Source: Alitta virens
Taxonomy: Eukaryota; Annelida; Polychaeta; Phyllodocida; Nereididae
NCBI GenBank assembly: GCA_932294295.1
Contig: OW028581.1
Location: 40,115,495-40,179,494 of the forward strand
Length of the DNA stretch: 64,000 nucleotides
Reading direction: 5' to 3'
In this document: piece by piece, positions 1-11,330 of the stretch
Layout: each line of letters begins with the position of its first letter
Position numbering within the stretch: position 1 is the first letter of the stretch
Translations under genes and position numbers: made by a program
Notes under the pieces: model-generated
Told to the model about the DNA's origin: nothing
Database searches by the model: none
What the model saw: the letters and a program-made list of their open reading frames with translations, nothing else

Positions 1-523
1 AAAATTCTAATATTTTAGGAAATATTAAGATGAAATCATGAAACTAACATTTGAAAATATTGTGGATAAGGTCAAAATCAGATATTAAATGTCCACATTT
101 TAACCTTATATAATATTCTCATCCAATAGACAAAGTGCATATATATATAATTTTTGTCAACTACAATAAAATGTTTCAAATGTTCCCCTCTCCTAAAAAA
201 TGTCTAGAAATAAGGAAAATAATACATTAATATGAATATTTTTACTGAAATATCAAGCGCCACTGAGCAGAAATATATTCTGAAATAGGCGCATTTCAAA
301 TTTATTTATTTATTATAGTGATTTATTTAAACTGTTTAATGGTGGTCACAAAACAAATTAGAATGAAAAGTCAATTGCAAATGAAAGAGGGTGTCCATGG
401 GTTCAATCAGTGGGTGGGGGCTTCAGAGCAACATTGCGCTGATCCCTAAGATTGCAAAAAGGGGTATTGGATGTGAGAGATTCCTTTGTTCAGTGGAAGG
501 GGGGCACCAATACTGCATTAATA

Positions 524-850
524 TTATTTCATAACTTTATTTAGAAAATTGCCTAATGCCTTTAGTACTTCCGGATTCTTACATGAAAATGGGGCTTGAA
601 ATTGTTGTGATTTGTCTAGGTTATGAAAATTTGGTATAATATCAGTTGCTTTATTAAGTAATTCTGGCCTTGGTATTTTCTTTGTGTTACATGTCAGTAA
701 ACAGTGAGATTCATCTTCTATTTCACCACTATCACAATTTTCACATATTCTCTCATGCAAAGGGATTTTTGGGGATTCATGTCTACCAGTTTCAATGTTT
801 AGATTGTGGGAGATAACTCTGAATCTTGCTATATTACTGTATGTTTTTCT
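524..850 (-). mobile_element. non-LTR retrotransposon C-terminal fragment
   Basis: Translation of the minus strand gives the Cys/His-rich C-terminal tail seen after the RT domain of many invertebrate LINEs. An 'ARFRVISHNLNIETGR' segment is followed by 'RICENCDSGEIEDESHCLLT', with the CxxC...H...C arrangement, then about 50 residues to a TAA stop at 524. No RT core is present, so this is a short 5'-truncated or eroded remnant. It resembles the tail of the LINE at 39.5-41.1 kb more than the jockey-like copies. Family assignment is by motif only. Confidence 0.6.
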
Positions 851-1054
851 AGGCAGGTTTTACACAGTCTGATTCAAAATTTTATTGATATATATACGTG
901 AAACGTGTGTATTTATTGATATGTATATGTGTTTATTTTCCCCTGGTCTTTCATGTATTTTTATTTTTTATATTTTTTACTGTTGTATGACAAATAGGTC
1001 AAATTTGAACTAAAAAGTGTCAATAAAATGTATCTTATCAATAATTTCAATATG

Positions 1055-1212
1055 GCCAACTCTGCTGAAGGTCCCAGGTTCTATCCCCAGTCCGGGCACT
1101 CTTCATGAGCTACATCCCACCTGTTTATCAATTGCATGAGACATTAAATTGGAGGTGCCTTGTACTCGGGTGTCTATCATTTGGCAAGTAAAAGACCCCA
1201 CCCATGGGGTAA
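1055..1212 (+). repeat. SINE-like dispersed repeat copy A
   Basis: A B-box-like GGTTCTATCCCC follows 'AAGGTCCCA', and the tail carries the phrase AAGTAAAAGACCCCAC. The same phrase occurs on the opposite strand at about 57255-57310, with similar flanks (GTCTAT upstream and a CAT-GGT tail). Two diverged copies on opposite strands indicate a dispersed, probably tRNA-derived, repeat. No A box is convincing. The 3' part ends just before the first exon of gene 1. Confidence 0.45.
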
Positions 1213-1269
1213 ATGTGTAACATGGTGTTGACTACAAGCCTTATCATCTCATCATTATTTGTATTTCAG

Positions 1270-1393
1270 TATTTGTTACATGTGTCGGGAGGAGTTTGTC
1301 CAGCGAAAATCTGGCAGTGGCACAGAGAAACGAAGAACAATCAGATGTGGAGCCTCTGTGAGGGAAGCCCTCATTACAGTGTATTCTATGGAG
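1270..1393 (+). CDS. Gene 1 exon with CxxC segment
   Basis: Acceptor gtatttcag before 1270, donor GAG|gtaggc after 1393. Length is 124 nt (1 + 41 codons). In the frame that matches the next exon the translation runs ICYMCREEF, then KSGSGTEKRRTIRCG, then ASVREALITVYSME. Another frame is also open across the exon, but only this one joins in phase to 1855. One CxxC pair and one further Cys are visible, with no paired His/Cys to complete a zinc finger. Confidence 0.5.
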
Positions 1394-4300
1394 GTAGGCA
1401 TCTGATATAATATAGAATAAAATAATCTCCATTCCTCTGGATTTTATGCTTTGTGTTAGGCTACATTTTACATGAATAATTCCCTGAGGGCCATTCCATT
1501 TAAAAAAAAGGGGGCGGGTGGACTTGAAAATGTTTAGGCCCCCACCCCCAATATCTGGTTTTTGACAGACCCCCCCCCCCCCCTCCCTCACCCCCTCTTT
1601 TTTCAACATTATGATACTAAGAAAAATACTGGTCAACCACCCAACATACCCATCTTTTTGGCTGCTCTTTGGGGTGCAATGCCAAGGAAACCAAGTTTGT
1701 CGTATGTAAAATTCTAATCATTGTAGTTCAATTAGTCTGATAGATTGTATATCTTGTTTGCAGCCTTGGGTTACTACCAGTCTATCTTGTTAAGACAACT
1801 GAAATATTAGTCGCAGTAAATGCATTTTCATTTGTATTTTTCTTCAAACTTCAGGGTCAGCAAAGTAGTACCAGCAAGGGTTGGCATGATGGCATCCGTT
1901 CCCCTTTACACAAGAAACCCGAGAAGATTCATGTAACTAATGAAAAAAACTAATCAAGTAATACATGCATCTATGATCCAAAGAACTTTAGGGTACTCCT
2001 GGAATACGCAAACTCAATCGTGCATAGGAAATACAACTTCTTTTTGCATTCAACTCAAATTGACAGATCTATTTGTAATAGAAAGGTATACATTTTTTGA
2101 AACTTATTTGCAGGTGTTCAGGGGATTCAACAGGCTTGGCTTCACACAAAATGTAGATGCTACGAGGCAAAACATAGATCTGTGTTGCAGTGAATCAGGA
2201 CAGGAAATGCAACAGTGAAAATACAATCTTGAGGTGTGGGCAAAAAAGGGAATACAGCTGTATCAATAAAATGAGTTATCAGTTTCTGAGTTGCAGGTCG
2301 GCAAAAATTATTTGCAAGTTTATCATTAATGGAAATGTGTAGGAAATGTTTTTACTGAACTGCTAAAAAATTCTAAAACCTGAAATGACCATTGATGAAA
2401 TTTTGAGGATGGGGGGGGGGGGGGGGGGGTTTCAAAATGTAGAGTCAGGCAAATGGTAACAGAAAGTGTTTGTTCTCTTCAACAGCAGTAGCAAATTATA
2501 GGGTTGTCAACGAAATATTGATATCAATATCGAAAAATTTGAAAAATTCATGTTTCGATTCTTTGTTTATCCTCTATAATTGTACATTTGTGCCATGATG
2601 AGCACTTGACTACACAGCCCCCACCCCAAATTGCAAACTGATTGCCTTAACAAATAGGCTTAGTAGTTATCACATTAAAAGCAAATGGTTTCACAATGAC
2701 TTGGGAAATATACTCCTATGACTAATGGTTGCATTTCCAACTGCTAATGCTGAATGCTGACAATACAAAATTTGAGCGATTTTGCGATATTGCAATATCG
2801 AAAGTGGAATGCTGATATCGCTATTGAATAAAAAATTTATATCAATGACAACCCTAGCAAATTATAGTTCAGATGTAGAATAAAAGACATTTCTTGTTAA
2901 TTGGGTCATGTTTTTGTTTTTATAAAAATTCCAGAAATATGTCAATGCCAAGGAAGATGATCGTACCATCTCTCAGTCCCAGGATCATCAAAGTCTGTCC
3001 AGTTTTGACCAATCTGAAAATGTGTGCAGCAGTCAGAGTGAGTTAAGTGGTACCACAGCAGAAGAATTAACGGATGACTCGCACAGTACTGTCGTGTTGA
3101 GTGAAGTTGTCAGTGAACTAGATCTGTCTGAGGAAGATGGCTGTGAAACACTGACATCTGTCAGTACCTCTACTGTAGCTGGTAAGTGTGCAATATATAT
3201 GACAGGCAGTGGGGTTAAATTTTTGTTTAACTTCATGTAAAGTGCCTGCATCTAAGGCACTTAAAATTGCCTTTTTTTCTACAGGAAATAAAGAAAAATT
3301 AATATTAAAAGTATAATTTACTTGTTGTCAGTTATAAGGCATAACCCAAACTTCAATGATGTACAATTGTGCCCGAATGTTTACATACCACTGAGTATTT
3401 TGCCATTGCATTCAGTACAAATTTCCTTAAGGAATGCTTATGGTAGCATCAAATTCAGTCATATGAATTAAAACAAGCTTTTATGGCTTATCTTATGCTC
3501 TTTAGTTTATATACCTATGGACAGGCCCTTGGGTGGGTTGTTCTGAATATTTTATTGGTTATTGATATGCACACACAATACACTTATCCCAGACCAGTGC
3601 AATATCCAAATAAATTAATAACCTCTATTATGATTTTTCACAGTGATAATGAGTTGAAGAAATTGTAGCAGAAAATGAATGTAAATTTTTTATACATTTT
3701 AAACCGGCTACTGACATCCCTTTGACAGCATACTTTCCGTCCAGGCAGGATGTGAATGTTCTCAAATCACAAATGACCACCCGGGTTGCTCGTATCATTG
3801 TCAAGCATGATGATTAAATTTCACTAAAGGCCGCTTCAAACATAGCCGGATCAGAGGCCGGAGTGTCCCGGAATGTAATTTCGATGAATCCGGGGCGGTC
3901 TGGGCGAAAAAGTTGAGAAATGTCAACAAAAAATAAATGTTTGGTGGTGTGTAAACGAGGGCAATACGGTGGCAACAAGGAGCAACAAGGAGTTAACACG
4001 ACTGTCCCGTTGAGAGTGCGGAGTGAACCGGATTTTCACGGTGCCTTCGCGGATATATCCGGTCTATACACCGTGTTCATTTTTGTGAACCGTGTTGCTC
4101 CTTGTACTCTCCGGCATGCCGAAAGTAGCCGGAGACATGCCGGCAGCAACACGGAGATTGGCGGAGTCTACTGGGCGTCTACACGGATCAACACGGATTA
4201 AATACTCCGGGACCTCCGGCATGAAAAATAAACATGTTTAATTTTTTTCCCGGAGTCCCACGGTCTTCCCGGATCGCCTCGACACTGCCGGACAATGCCG

Positions 4301-4903
4301 GCCATAAACACCAGGTCTACACAGCATTACCCGGAGTATGCCGCAAAATGGATCAAGAAAATCTGATACATCAGTTTGCAAAAGACTTCAATTTTGACTG
4401 ATTAAACTTGTAAATTTGTCAATATATTGTGCATTTTTATTGATCAATAACCAACAGGTTTACATCAGGAAATAACGCCATTAATGCCCAAATTAGCTGG
4501 CCTCATAGGTTTCTGATTATTCACTACAAAATTGTTAAACCTTCTTTGATTTGATTTGTGTTTTTTGGAAGTTATGAAGTAGTCACTCACCAAAAAGCAA
4601 CACCTTCTTTTTGCAAATGTTACTGATGGATAAACACAGCTTATTGATTTACTGCATTCAAGTTAGGCTACATTAATATACTTTTATCTAGAGATGCATG
4701 TTAGCAAATATGATGCTGTCTTAGTGAGCACACACTTTGCATTCTCTATTTTAATCATTGTCCATGTTTTTGCTGAAATCTTGGTTTGTCTGGATCGTAG
4801 CATGGAGAAATTGCTTCAATGTAACATAATAATTTCAGATGAGGGCATAACAAAGAGAACCAGACGCACTGCAAGGAAGACCAGACAGCAAATTAATTCT
4901 TGA
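1270..4903 (+). CDS. Gene 1: multi-exon gene, unknown function, 5' end not found
   Basis: Exons 1270-1393, 1855-1932 and 2935-3181, plus one of two terminal exons (3729-3817 or 4839-4903), are each bounded by ag and gt, and their phases fit (1-0, 0-0, 0-1, 1-stop). The joined product starts with a Cys/basic segment (CYMCREEF...KRRTIRCG), passes through a short Lys/His segment, then a Ser/Thr/Asp/Glu-rich stretch of about 80 residues rich in SQ, SE and SD pairs that looks disordered. It ends in one of two short tails. The first exon begins in phase 1 with no ATG, so upstream exons are missing or lie outside the window. Intron 2 contains a hAT MITE. I do not recognise the family. The CxxC could be half of a zinc-binding site, but that is a guess. 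Confidence 0.55.
1855..1932 (+). CDS. Gene 1 small internal exon
   Basis: Acceptor tcttcaaacttcag before 1855, donor CAT|gtaact after 1932. Exactly 26 codons, phase 0-0, giving GQQSSTSKGWHDGIRSPLHK and then KPEKIH. The donor is weaker than consensus. Support comes from the pyrimidine-rich acceptor and from phase agreement with both neighbours. Confidence 0.45.
2411..2429. repeat. poly-G tract
   Basis: A run of about 19 G in intron 2 of gene 1. Similar homopolymer G or C tracts occur near 1569-1582, 7610, 9338, 21171, 28040, 43221, 59366, 60855 and 63298. They look like slippage-generated microsatellites. Confidence 0.8.
2499..2856. mobile_element. hAT-type MITE with 8-bp target duplication
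   Basis: Inverted termini TAGGGTTGTCA and TGACAACCCTA bracket 358 bp. The flanks carry a perfect 8-bp direct repeat, GCAAATTA (2491-2498 and 2857-2864), the target-site length typical of hAT transposons. The interior holds subterminal repeats of the type GATATC/ATCGAAA and has no coding capacity. It sits in intron 2 of gene 1. Confidence 0.85.
2935..3181 (+). CDS. Gene 1 acidic/serine-rich exon
   Basis: Acceptor aaaattccag before 2935 and a strong donor G|gtaagt after 3181 delimit 247 nt (82 codons + 1). Translation begins KYVNAKEDDRTISQSQ and is rich in Ser, Thr, Glu and Asp with several SQ pairs, for example SEVVSELDLSEEDG and TSVSTSTVA. Low complexity suggests a disordered regulatory region. 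The phase-1 end is compatible with both downstream candidate last exons. Confidence 0.65.
3729..3817 (+). CDS. Gene 1 terminal exon, version A
   Basis: Acceptor catccctttgacag precedes 3729. With the single G carried over from 3181 it reads AYFPSRQDVNVLKSQ, then MTTRVARIIVKHDD and TAA at 3815-3817. An AATAAA lies about 110 bp downstream, inside the adjoining GC-rich repeat. The tail is basic and Val/Ile-rich. It may be an alternative to 4839-4903. Confidence 0.45.
3826..4340. mobile_element. MITE/foldback-like element built of CCGG words
   Basis: An island with higher GC than its surroundings. CCGG, CCGGA and their complements recur more than 20 times in both orientations, separated by ACACGGA-like words. 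The left edge reads TAA-AGGCCGCTTCAAACATAGCC, resembling the left edges of the elements at 10787, 11153 and 30883. A matching right terminus is not clear. No coding capacity is evident. Confidence 0.5.
4839..4903 (+). CDS. Gene 1 terminal exon, version B
   Basis: Acceptor cataataatttcag ends at 4838. Joined to the phase-1 G at 3181 it reads DEGITKRTRRTARKTRQQ then INS and TGA. The strongly basic Arg/Lys tail could be a nuclear-localisation or nucleic-acid-binding tail. Both A and B fit the same upstream donor, so alternative last exons are possible, or one of them is fortuitous. Confidence 0.4.
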
Positions 4904-4986
4904 GTTTTCTTTTTTTAAGACAGTTTTTACAAAATTTAAACTAATGCAAGTGGATCAAAAATATAGGTTGATTTAAAAAAATGTCA

Positions 4987-5083
4987 CAAAAATGTTTGTT
5001 ACGAACCAGAGTTGTGCAAAAATGTTTGTTATGAACCAGAGTTGTGCAAAAATGTTTGTTATGAACCAGAGTTGTGCAAATAT
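4987..5083. repeat. 30-bp tandem repeat, 3+ copies
   Basis: Three nearly identical 30-bp units (core AAAAATGTTTGTTATGAACC then AGAGTTGTGC) start at about 4991, 5021 and 5051. One C/T difference separates the first unit from the others. A simple minisatellite. Confidence 0.85.
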
Positions 5084-5135
5084 ATTTCCAAAAATCAATT
5101 TTTAAGGTTAGCACTCTAACGCTCCCACTTGTTCA

Positions 5136-5164
5136 AAGGGGGCAGCAGGGCTGCCCCCTTTTGT
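5136..5164. repeat. short perfect inverted repeat
   Basis: AAAGGGGGCAGC and GCTGCCCCCTTT are complementary around a 3-nt centre. They sit at the left end of the repeat-rich 5.1-6.25 kb region, so this may be a terminal or subterminal hairpin of an element. Confidence 0.5.
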
Positions 5165-5589
5165 ATGCAACGGTCGTGGGAAGCAGTTGCGAACCCCACG
5201 TATCCGCTTTTACAACTAGGTCGGCGGCAAATTTGAAAACGTATGTTAAGTCAATGAGCACGAAAACACCCTGCATGTGTGACGCGATTCAGGCCAGAGA
5301 AATGACTCTACACACTTGCCGTTTCATCAGCTGTCACGCAACTTTTTTCTTCCGAACTGTATAGTTTTTGGTAGCATTTCGTCGAGTGGAACTTGGTGCA
5401 AATCGCCAGTAAAAAGATGCATTTTCCACGCTGTGCCTCTCCGATTCTTGCAGTGTCTTAGCGTTGATTGGTCATTTGATTTTGAAAACCCACCGGGGGC
5501 CTCTTTCCTTACTTTAATGTATTCGCACATGCGCAGTGACACGTCTACACGGCTTTGTAGGTCAACGCTCACGTTGCAAGTTACAGGTA

Positions 5590-6240
5590 TGTTTTCAGGA
5601 GAATTTTGCAGTTTCGACACTGTCTGGATACCGTTTCTGTTTACAAATGAATTCTGTGATGTTCTGCCTTTCATTTAATGTATAATTTGTGAAGATTGAT
5701 AAACTTTTGACGAAGATATGCGCTCCGGTCGTCGTGGGTAGCGAGCCTTCGCTTAGATAATGTCAGCTGTCAAATGAAATATCCGATAAAATCGCCACGT
5801 AACACGGCGAATTTTGCACTTTCGACATGGAGTGCATACCGTTTTTGTTCAGAAAGGTATTCTGTGACATTCTAGCTTTTAGTTAATGTATACTTTGTGC
5901 AATTTGATCAACTTTTGACAAAGTTAAGCGCTCTAGTTGTCGTGGTTAGCTGTCAAATGGTACGTACGGCTACAAAAAGGCAAATTTTGCAGTTTCGAGA
6001 GCAAATGGATACCGTATCTGTTCAGAAGGGAATTCTATGACGTTCTGGCTTTCATTTAATGTATAATATGTGAAGATTGATCAACTTTTGACAAAGTTAT
6101 GCACTCCTGTCGTCGTGGATAGGGGTGACAGGTGAATTTGGCGCGTATCAAGTTCGGCACCGCCGAATTCACAAGATACGTCTGGTGGAGTTTAGTGAAT
6201 TTGGCGATCGTTTTTGGTGAATTCGGCGCGTATTTTAATG
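5590..6240. repeat. degenerate tandem repeat (about 175-210 bp) plus GAATTCGGCGC words
   Basis: Three diverged units share, in order, AATTTTGCAGTTTCGA, GGATACCGTTTCTGTT, AATTCTGTGATGTTCTG, TTTAATGTATAATTTGTG and CAACTTTTGACAAAGTTA. They begin near 5600, 5808 and 5985. A related phrase (AATGTCAGCTGTCAAATGG) recurs at about 9613. The right edge (6132-6240) holds reiterated GTGAATTCGGCGCGTAT-like words in both orientations. Confidence 0.6.
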
Positions 6241-7190
6241 TGGAATATCTTAGCATCTGTATGTGGCAGGCAAATGTTACAAACCTTGTTTTGTTCGCAA
6301 ATGCAAGCTCTACCAGTTTATGATGTGTAATTATTTTTTTGGAGTAGGTCACTTCATTTTCTACATAAAGTGTTATTTAAAGTTATTTAAACCTTGGATA
6401 AAACTCTGTTTTATCCAAGTTATGCATTCAAGGCAAAAACCCAAGACCAACACGTTTACATGAGATTGCAAATCCTATACTTAGTAGTGTTTTCTTCCTC
6501 AAATTTATAATATATATATATTAATTTAAAAAATATATATTGAATATAGGATTAGTGAGTAGAACTAGATTTAATACATGCTTTATCTGTTGTTTTGACA
6601 AATGTATCATGTATATTACTGTGTCAATAAAAGCATATTGTCGTGTGATGCTGGGAAGAGCATCTTCCGACCTCCTCAATAGTAATACAGATCAATATTA
6701 AATACAATGTTAATTACGATATATTTGACTCTAAATTGGCATTCTTTATATTTCATAAGTAGTTCGTTTAATGTATGTTCTAATAGCTATTAGTTATTAT
6801 GGATTGAAATATGTAAGTGTTTTTGTTATGTAATCATTAATTAGAATTTTAGATAGTATGAATCCATGTATTTGCTTATTAAACAAGTAATTTGCGATAA
6901 TTGTACTATTTAACCTTAAATAAGGTAATATTGTGACTTTTATGTAGTTATCCTTGTAATTTTCCCCACTGCAGGGGCTGAACTGTATTATTCATGAATA
7001 TCTATTGTATTTTGTGTACAAGTCTTATGACTAATACGTTATATGTATTGTTCTTATATAAATTGAATTATTATATGTATTTGATATATAATGTGTAGCA
7101 TTGCTTGTTAATATTTTTGTAGGAAACTACTCATTCCTTGGTCAGTAATACACAGAAGGGTAATATAATAAGACCCAATGGTTATGTGGT
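6240..7190. other. AT-rich interval, nothing recognised
   Basis: No splice-supported exon, RT motif or clear repeat structure found on either strand. Several ATATAT tracts around 6510-6540. Confidence 0.4.
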
Positions 7191-7194
7191 ATAT

Positions 7195-7600
7195 TTTTAT
7201 ATTCCCCACGAGTGGACAGATTGGCCAGTATTCACGAGTGGCGTTAGCCACGAGTGAATTCTGAAGCCAATCTGTCCACAGCCATTTTATCTTTTGAATA
7301 GTAGTAAAATTGTGACTCCGAATATTGTTTTAAAGCGGCGGCATTAGTTTAAACGGCGAAGTGCTTAGCTGCAAAAAGTGATTTTTTTGTCATTGGCCTG
7401 CCATACATAGAAGTATGTGGTATACATTTCCCATCCTTGTAAGGTAAGCCATGTAGTATACACATGTATACCACATAGGCTATACCACATGGCTTTTCTA
7501 TGTGGTATACAACTGATTGTGGGGTATAACTAAAAATAGCACTAATCTCCAAGCAGGCTGCTGCAGGAAGCAGGCATAGCTTCATCATGCCACCCTACAG
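7195..7600. repeat. palindromic repeats: TGGACAGATTGGC arms and TATGTGGTATAC words
   Basis: TGGACAGATTGGC (about 7213) and GCCAATCTGTCCA (about 7266) form a 13-bp perfect inverted repeat around CACGAGTG words. Then TATGTGGTATAC and its complement recur about five times between 7418 and 7515. Non-coding, MITE-like. Confidence 0.5.
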
Positions 7601-7669
7601 CAGGCCATAGAGGGGGGGGGGAGTTCAGGTAGTAGATATATATTCCAGGTAAAGGGAAGGATTAGTCAG

Positions 7670-7725
7670 AGCTAGAGAGAGAGAGAGAGAGAGCATAGAG
7701 AAGGATCCAGAGAGAGAGAGAGAAA
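7670..7725. repeat. (GA)n microsatellite
   Basis: Interrupted AGAGAG runs. Confidence 0.9.
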
Positions 7726-8689
7726 CAGCAGCCAGTTGGGAGGAACTGTGCTCTCAGAAGATAGGAGATAGAATAGATTGAATTGGAAAGTTTAATATTT
7801 AGACTTTAATGTCGGTTATATGACAAGTGTATGACCCAGGAATGATGTGCCAAAGTCAATGAGGTATGTGTTTTTAAGTATCTTACTTATAATTGTGGCT
7901 TCATGTATTCATTGCATTAATAATCAAAAGAGTGTTTTATTAAATAGTATGAAATTTATTTACCCTAGTGTTATCGTTGCTCTATGAGTTCAGATTCTAG
8001 TGACCTGTAATGGAATGACTAGATCAATTCTGAAAACTATAGAGTAGGAACCACAAATATCAATCTGTGGGTACTGCAAAATTAGTAGGCAATAGTTCTT
8101 TATTGAGAAATTAAAATAAATTGACAGATCAGGCTCTCGGCCGAGTCCAGAATTCTCATACTTCTGATAAGACTTCTGTCACGTACTGGAAGATCCCGGA
8201 TTTGGACTAATTAGTTTAACGAGCTATTAGTGCCAATCAATAATATATATACATTTTATATATACACTGCATACTTAAATTTCTAGAATATTTAACAATT
8301 GGCATTTTTTTTTATGTCTGTAATGCCCCTCAAAATTGTGTTTTGTCCCTTTCTTGTGATTTGCACCAGACCAGTTTATATCAACCTTTGATCAAAGAAT
8401 CAAATAAAAGCAATTACGATGGGCATACTTAGCATAAATAATGATTAAATAGACTTTAAAAGCATTACACAAAACATTATTTCGATAGTTGGCAGAAAAC
8501 TGCATATCTCTATCATTGCTTGAAATGGAGATCTGCTATTTCTCACTTTTTGACTGACTTATTATTAATATATAATTATAAAGAAATTCAGGTGATAGGT
8601 CAAGCCAAGTGCAAACATCTGCTTTAAGACATTGTTTATGTCTGGACCATTAGTTTTGCTGCAATGTGAGTTGTTACTCCTGTCGTGGT

Positions 8690-9600
8690 GGTGGTAGCAG
8701 GTCGGTTCGACCCCACTAAAACAAGACGATTCGGCCTGCCAGCTGAGTCGGTTCGGCTTTTTAGCTGAGTCCATTCGGCTACCTATTTATTTGTATGCCC
8801 GAATCGACCACAAAAACAAGACGGTTCACCCCCGTAATTGAGGTGTTTCGGCTTACTGGTTTAAGTGCAATCTTCAAGTGTCAAGCCACAACAATTGCAA
8901 TTATTGCTTTGATGCACTGGATAAAGGAATAAAGAAAGAATTGAATGAAATTGGCATGCTTTGTGATATTACTTCAAAGAATGAGCTACATGATGTGTAA
9001 AATTGAAAACATTTAAATTCCATGGTCCTGTCATGGATTAGACACCAGTAACAATGTGAGTCAATTGTGTGATATATATAATTTTTTTGTCATTTAATTG
9101 TTTGTTTTTTTAATTGGACATTGAGTGAATGCATAATTTTCAGAGTTGCTTGTTATATATTATTTCAATTGTTCTGGTGGGGTGGATTGATCGAAATTAA
9201 ATTCATGAATGCACATGCGCAGTGCTTTAAATAAATTTGCAGAAGAAAAAACATGTTTTATTTTAAACAAGTACATGTAAATATGATCATTCTATATATG
9301 ATTAGTTATCATGATATGCTATTTCTTAGCGGCGATGGGGGGGGGGGATAAGCACAGATAGGGTATTATTTGGTGGCCGAACGCCCCTTGGACCTGCGGC
9401 CATTCATGGCATAGCCGAATAGACTCATTTCTTAGACCAAATGGCCCCAGAACTGGGTCCGTTCAGCTTCAATGCTAATGTATAGGGAGCCGAACCGACT
9501 GCATTCGTAGGCTGAACCGTCGCAGTTAAACGAGTCCTTTAGCCAGGGCCGAACTGGCTGAAGGTCGAATCGACTAGCATTCGTCATGGTTACTGAACGT
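8690..9600. mobile_element. foldback-like element with GGTTCGGC motif arms
   Basis: The left arm (about 8698-8860) carries repeated CGGTTCGGC/GATTCGGC words. The right arm (about 9371-9590) carries mainly the complement, GCCGAACCG and GTCGAATCG. The arms are separated by about 500 bp of AT-rich spacer without coding potential. The arms are not collinear copies but many degenerate copies of one 8-9 bp word, in opposite predominant orientation. Confidence 0.45.
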
Positions 9601-10786
9601 TCGCTTTGATAATGTCAGCTGTCAAATGGTACGGACGTCGAACATGTATACAACAGTCATCCAGCCCCCTTTGTTGCACATCTTATGTGCTCTAGTTTAG
9701 ACTTATTTTGCTGACTCATTGTGGATGCTATTCCTTCTGATGTGTTGATGCCTGGTCTGTCAATCATTTACGGAATAATCGATATGACTTGCATCGGGGA
9801 AAACCTTTGTTACCTTCAACACTGAATATAGTCACCTTGTGATATGTACACCTTAAATTATAATATTGCTCAGTGGGAAATAACTGCATGTTGATCGTGT
9901 AAGACCTTTGAGAGGTTTTTGACAGAGAAACCCTCAGGGTTCTCTGCCATTGCATTCACTTCTCTGTCATGAGAGGTGAACTAGTGGATTGTTTTGATAC
10001 CGTTGTAAACCAGCCACTGGCTCCAGAATGGCCTAGAACTGAGCCAATAAGCATGTAGATGGCCGGTAATATTTGGTGTGTTTTGAAAATAAAAGGCCTT
10101 CCTTGAGAAAAATTGCAAAATTATGGCTATTTTCGCAGTATTTGGCCAAATTTATGGTTCTTAGCCTTGCATACAGCCCTACTACAGTGCCCCTGGTGGT
10201 GAATTTAGAACTACTAAGCAGAAACCCTAAGTGTGAAAGCTTGGAATAAACATCCAGAGTAATCCATAGCACCTTCTCTGAGAAATCCATTGTGTTCTGG
10301 ACAGTGATCCAGTACTAGCGCTAGATTCGTGAGAAAATGCAGGGCGAATATGAATTACAACACCAGTAACAGTCCTGCATAAGTGCAGTGGCTTGATAGA
10401 CTGTGCCATGCGAGTGTTATTGAAATCACCTTGGTCAAGTGCTCTCTTAGTCGTAAGTGGATTTGTGCATACAATCATGGAGGTATTATAATACCTCCAT
10501 GATACAATGCAGTTGACTGTCATGGTCGCCATGGCCTCCAAAATTCTAGTTTGGAGGATTTTTGATTTATCCGATCAGCACATTCTAGCGCTTCATTACC
10601 AAGGTCCGCCTAGTTCAACCAGTTGCCACTTGGAGCTAGTGCTCCATATCGTTTGATTCAAATCGATACGATACGTATTGTTGATACAGTCAATCAATAT
10701 TCAATACGTATCACTGATATGTAAATGTAAATTTAGATGCTTTTTACAGTCTAACCTATATAATCCAACTTAACAGTCCAACTAAA

Positions 10787-11330
10787 GCCTAGTTCTCACA
10801 TAGCCATAAAGTGATGGAAAATCCGTGGTTGATCCGTAGTCACAAAGTTGACGTATTGGCAAAGGATTCTTGACGAAAAAATGTGTGAAAAGGGGCGTAC
10901 CCAGGCATTGACATACGTATGGCTACTAGGCTACGTATGTGTTGGTGTATTCGACGGATATTCGGTGGATCATACGTGGCTTACGTCGCAAGAGACACGG
11001 AACAAGTACAGAAGAACGACGTACACGAAATGTGATCCACGAAAGTCTAGGTATGTTCCACGGAAGTCTACGTATAATCCGCCATAACTTCTTTTGACTT
11101 CCGTGGTGAATACGTGGGTGCTTACGTAGCTCCTGCCATGGAATCCACATAAAGGGGATCTCACATAGCTGGATGATTCAAGTCACTGTAAGGCACGTAT
11201 AACTGACAGAAGATGACGGAAGCTGAAGTAAGAGCTGACGGTAGTCCAAAGAAGCTGACGGAAATCGACGGATGAAAATCTGCTGACTGCGGCATACGAT
11301 CCGCCGACTGCGGCGTATCATCCAAGTATT
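10787..11330. mobile_element. two adjacent MITE-like elements rich in CGTA / CTGACGG
   Basis: The left edge TAA-AGCCTAGTTCTCACATAGCC is followed by a block in which TACGTA/ACGTA and CCGTGG words recur in both orientations. At 11150 a second similar edge begins (TAA-AGGGGATCTCACATAGC) followed by CTGACGG/CTGACAG words and a pair of CCGACTGCGGC repeats. No right-hand inverted termini were found for either, so boundaries are approximate. An ORF through the CGTA block is compositional. Confidence 0.45.
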
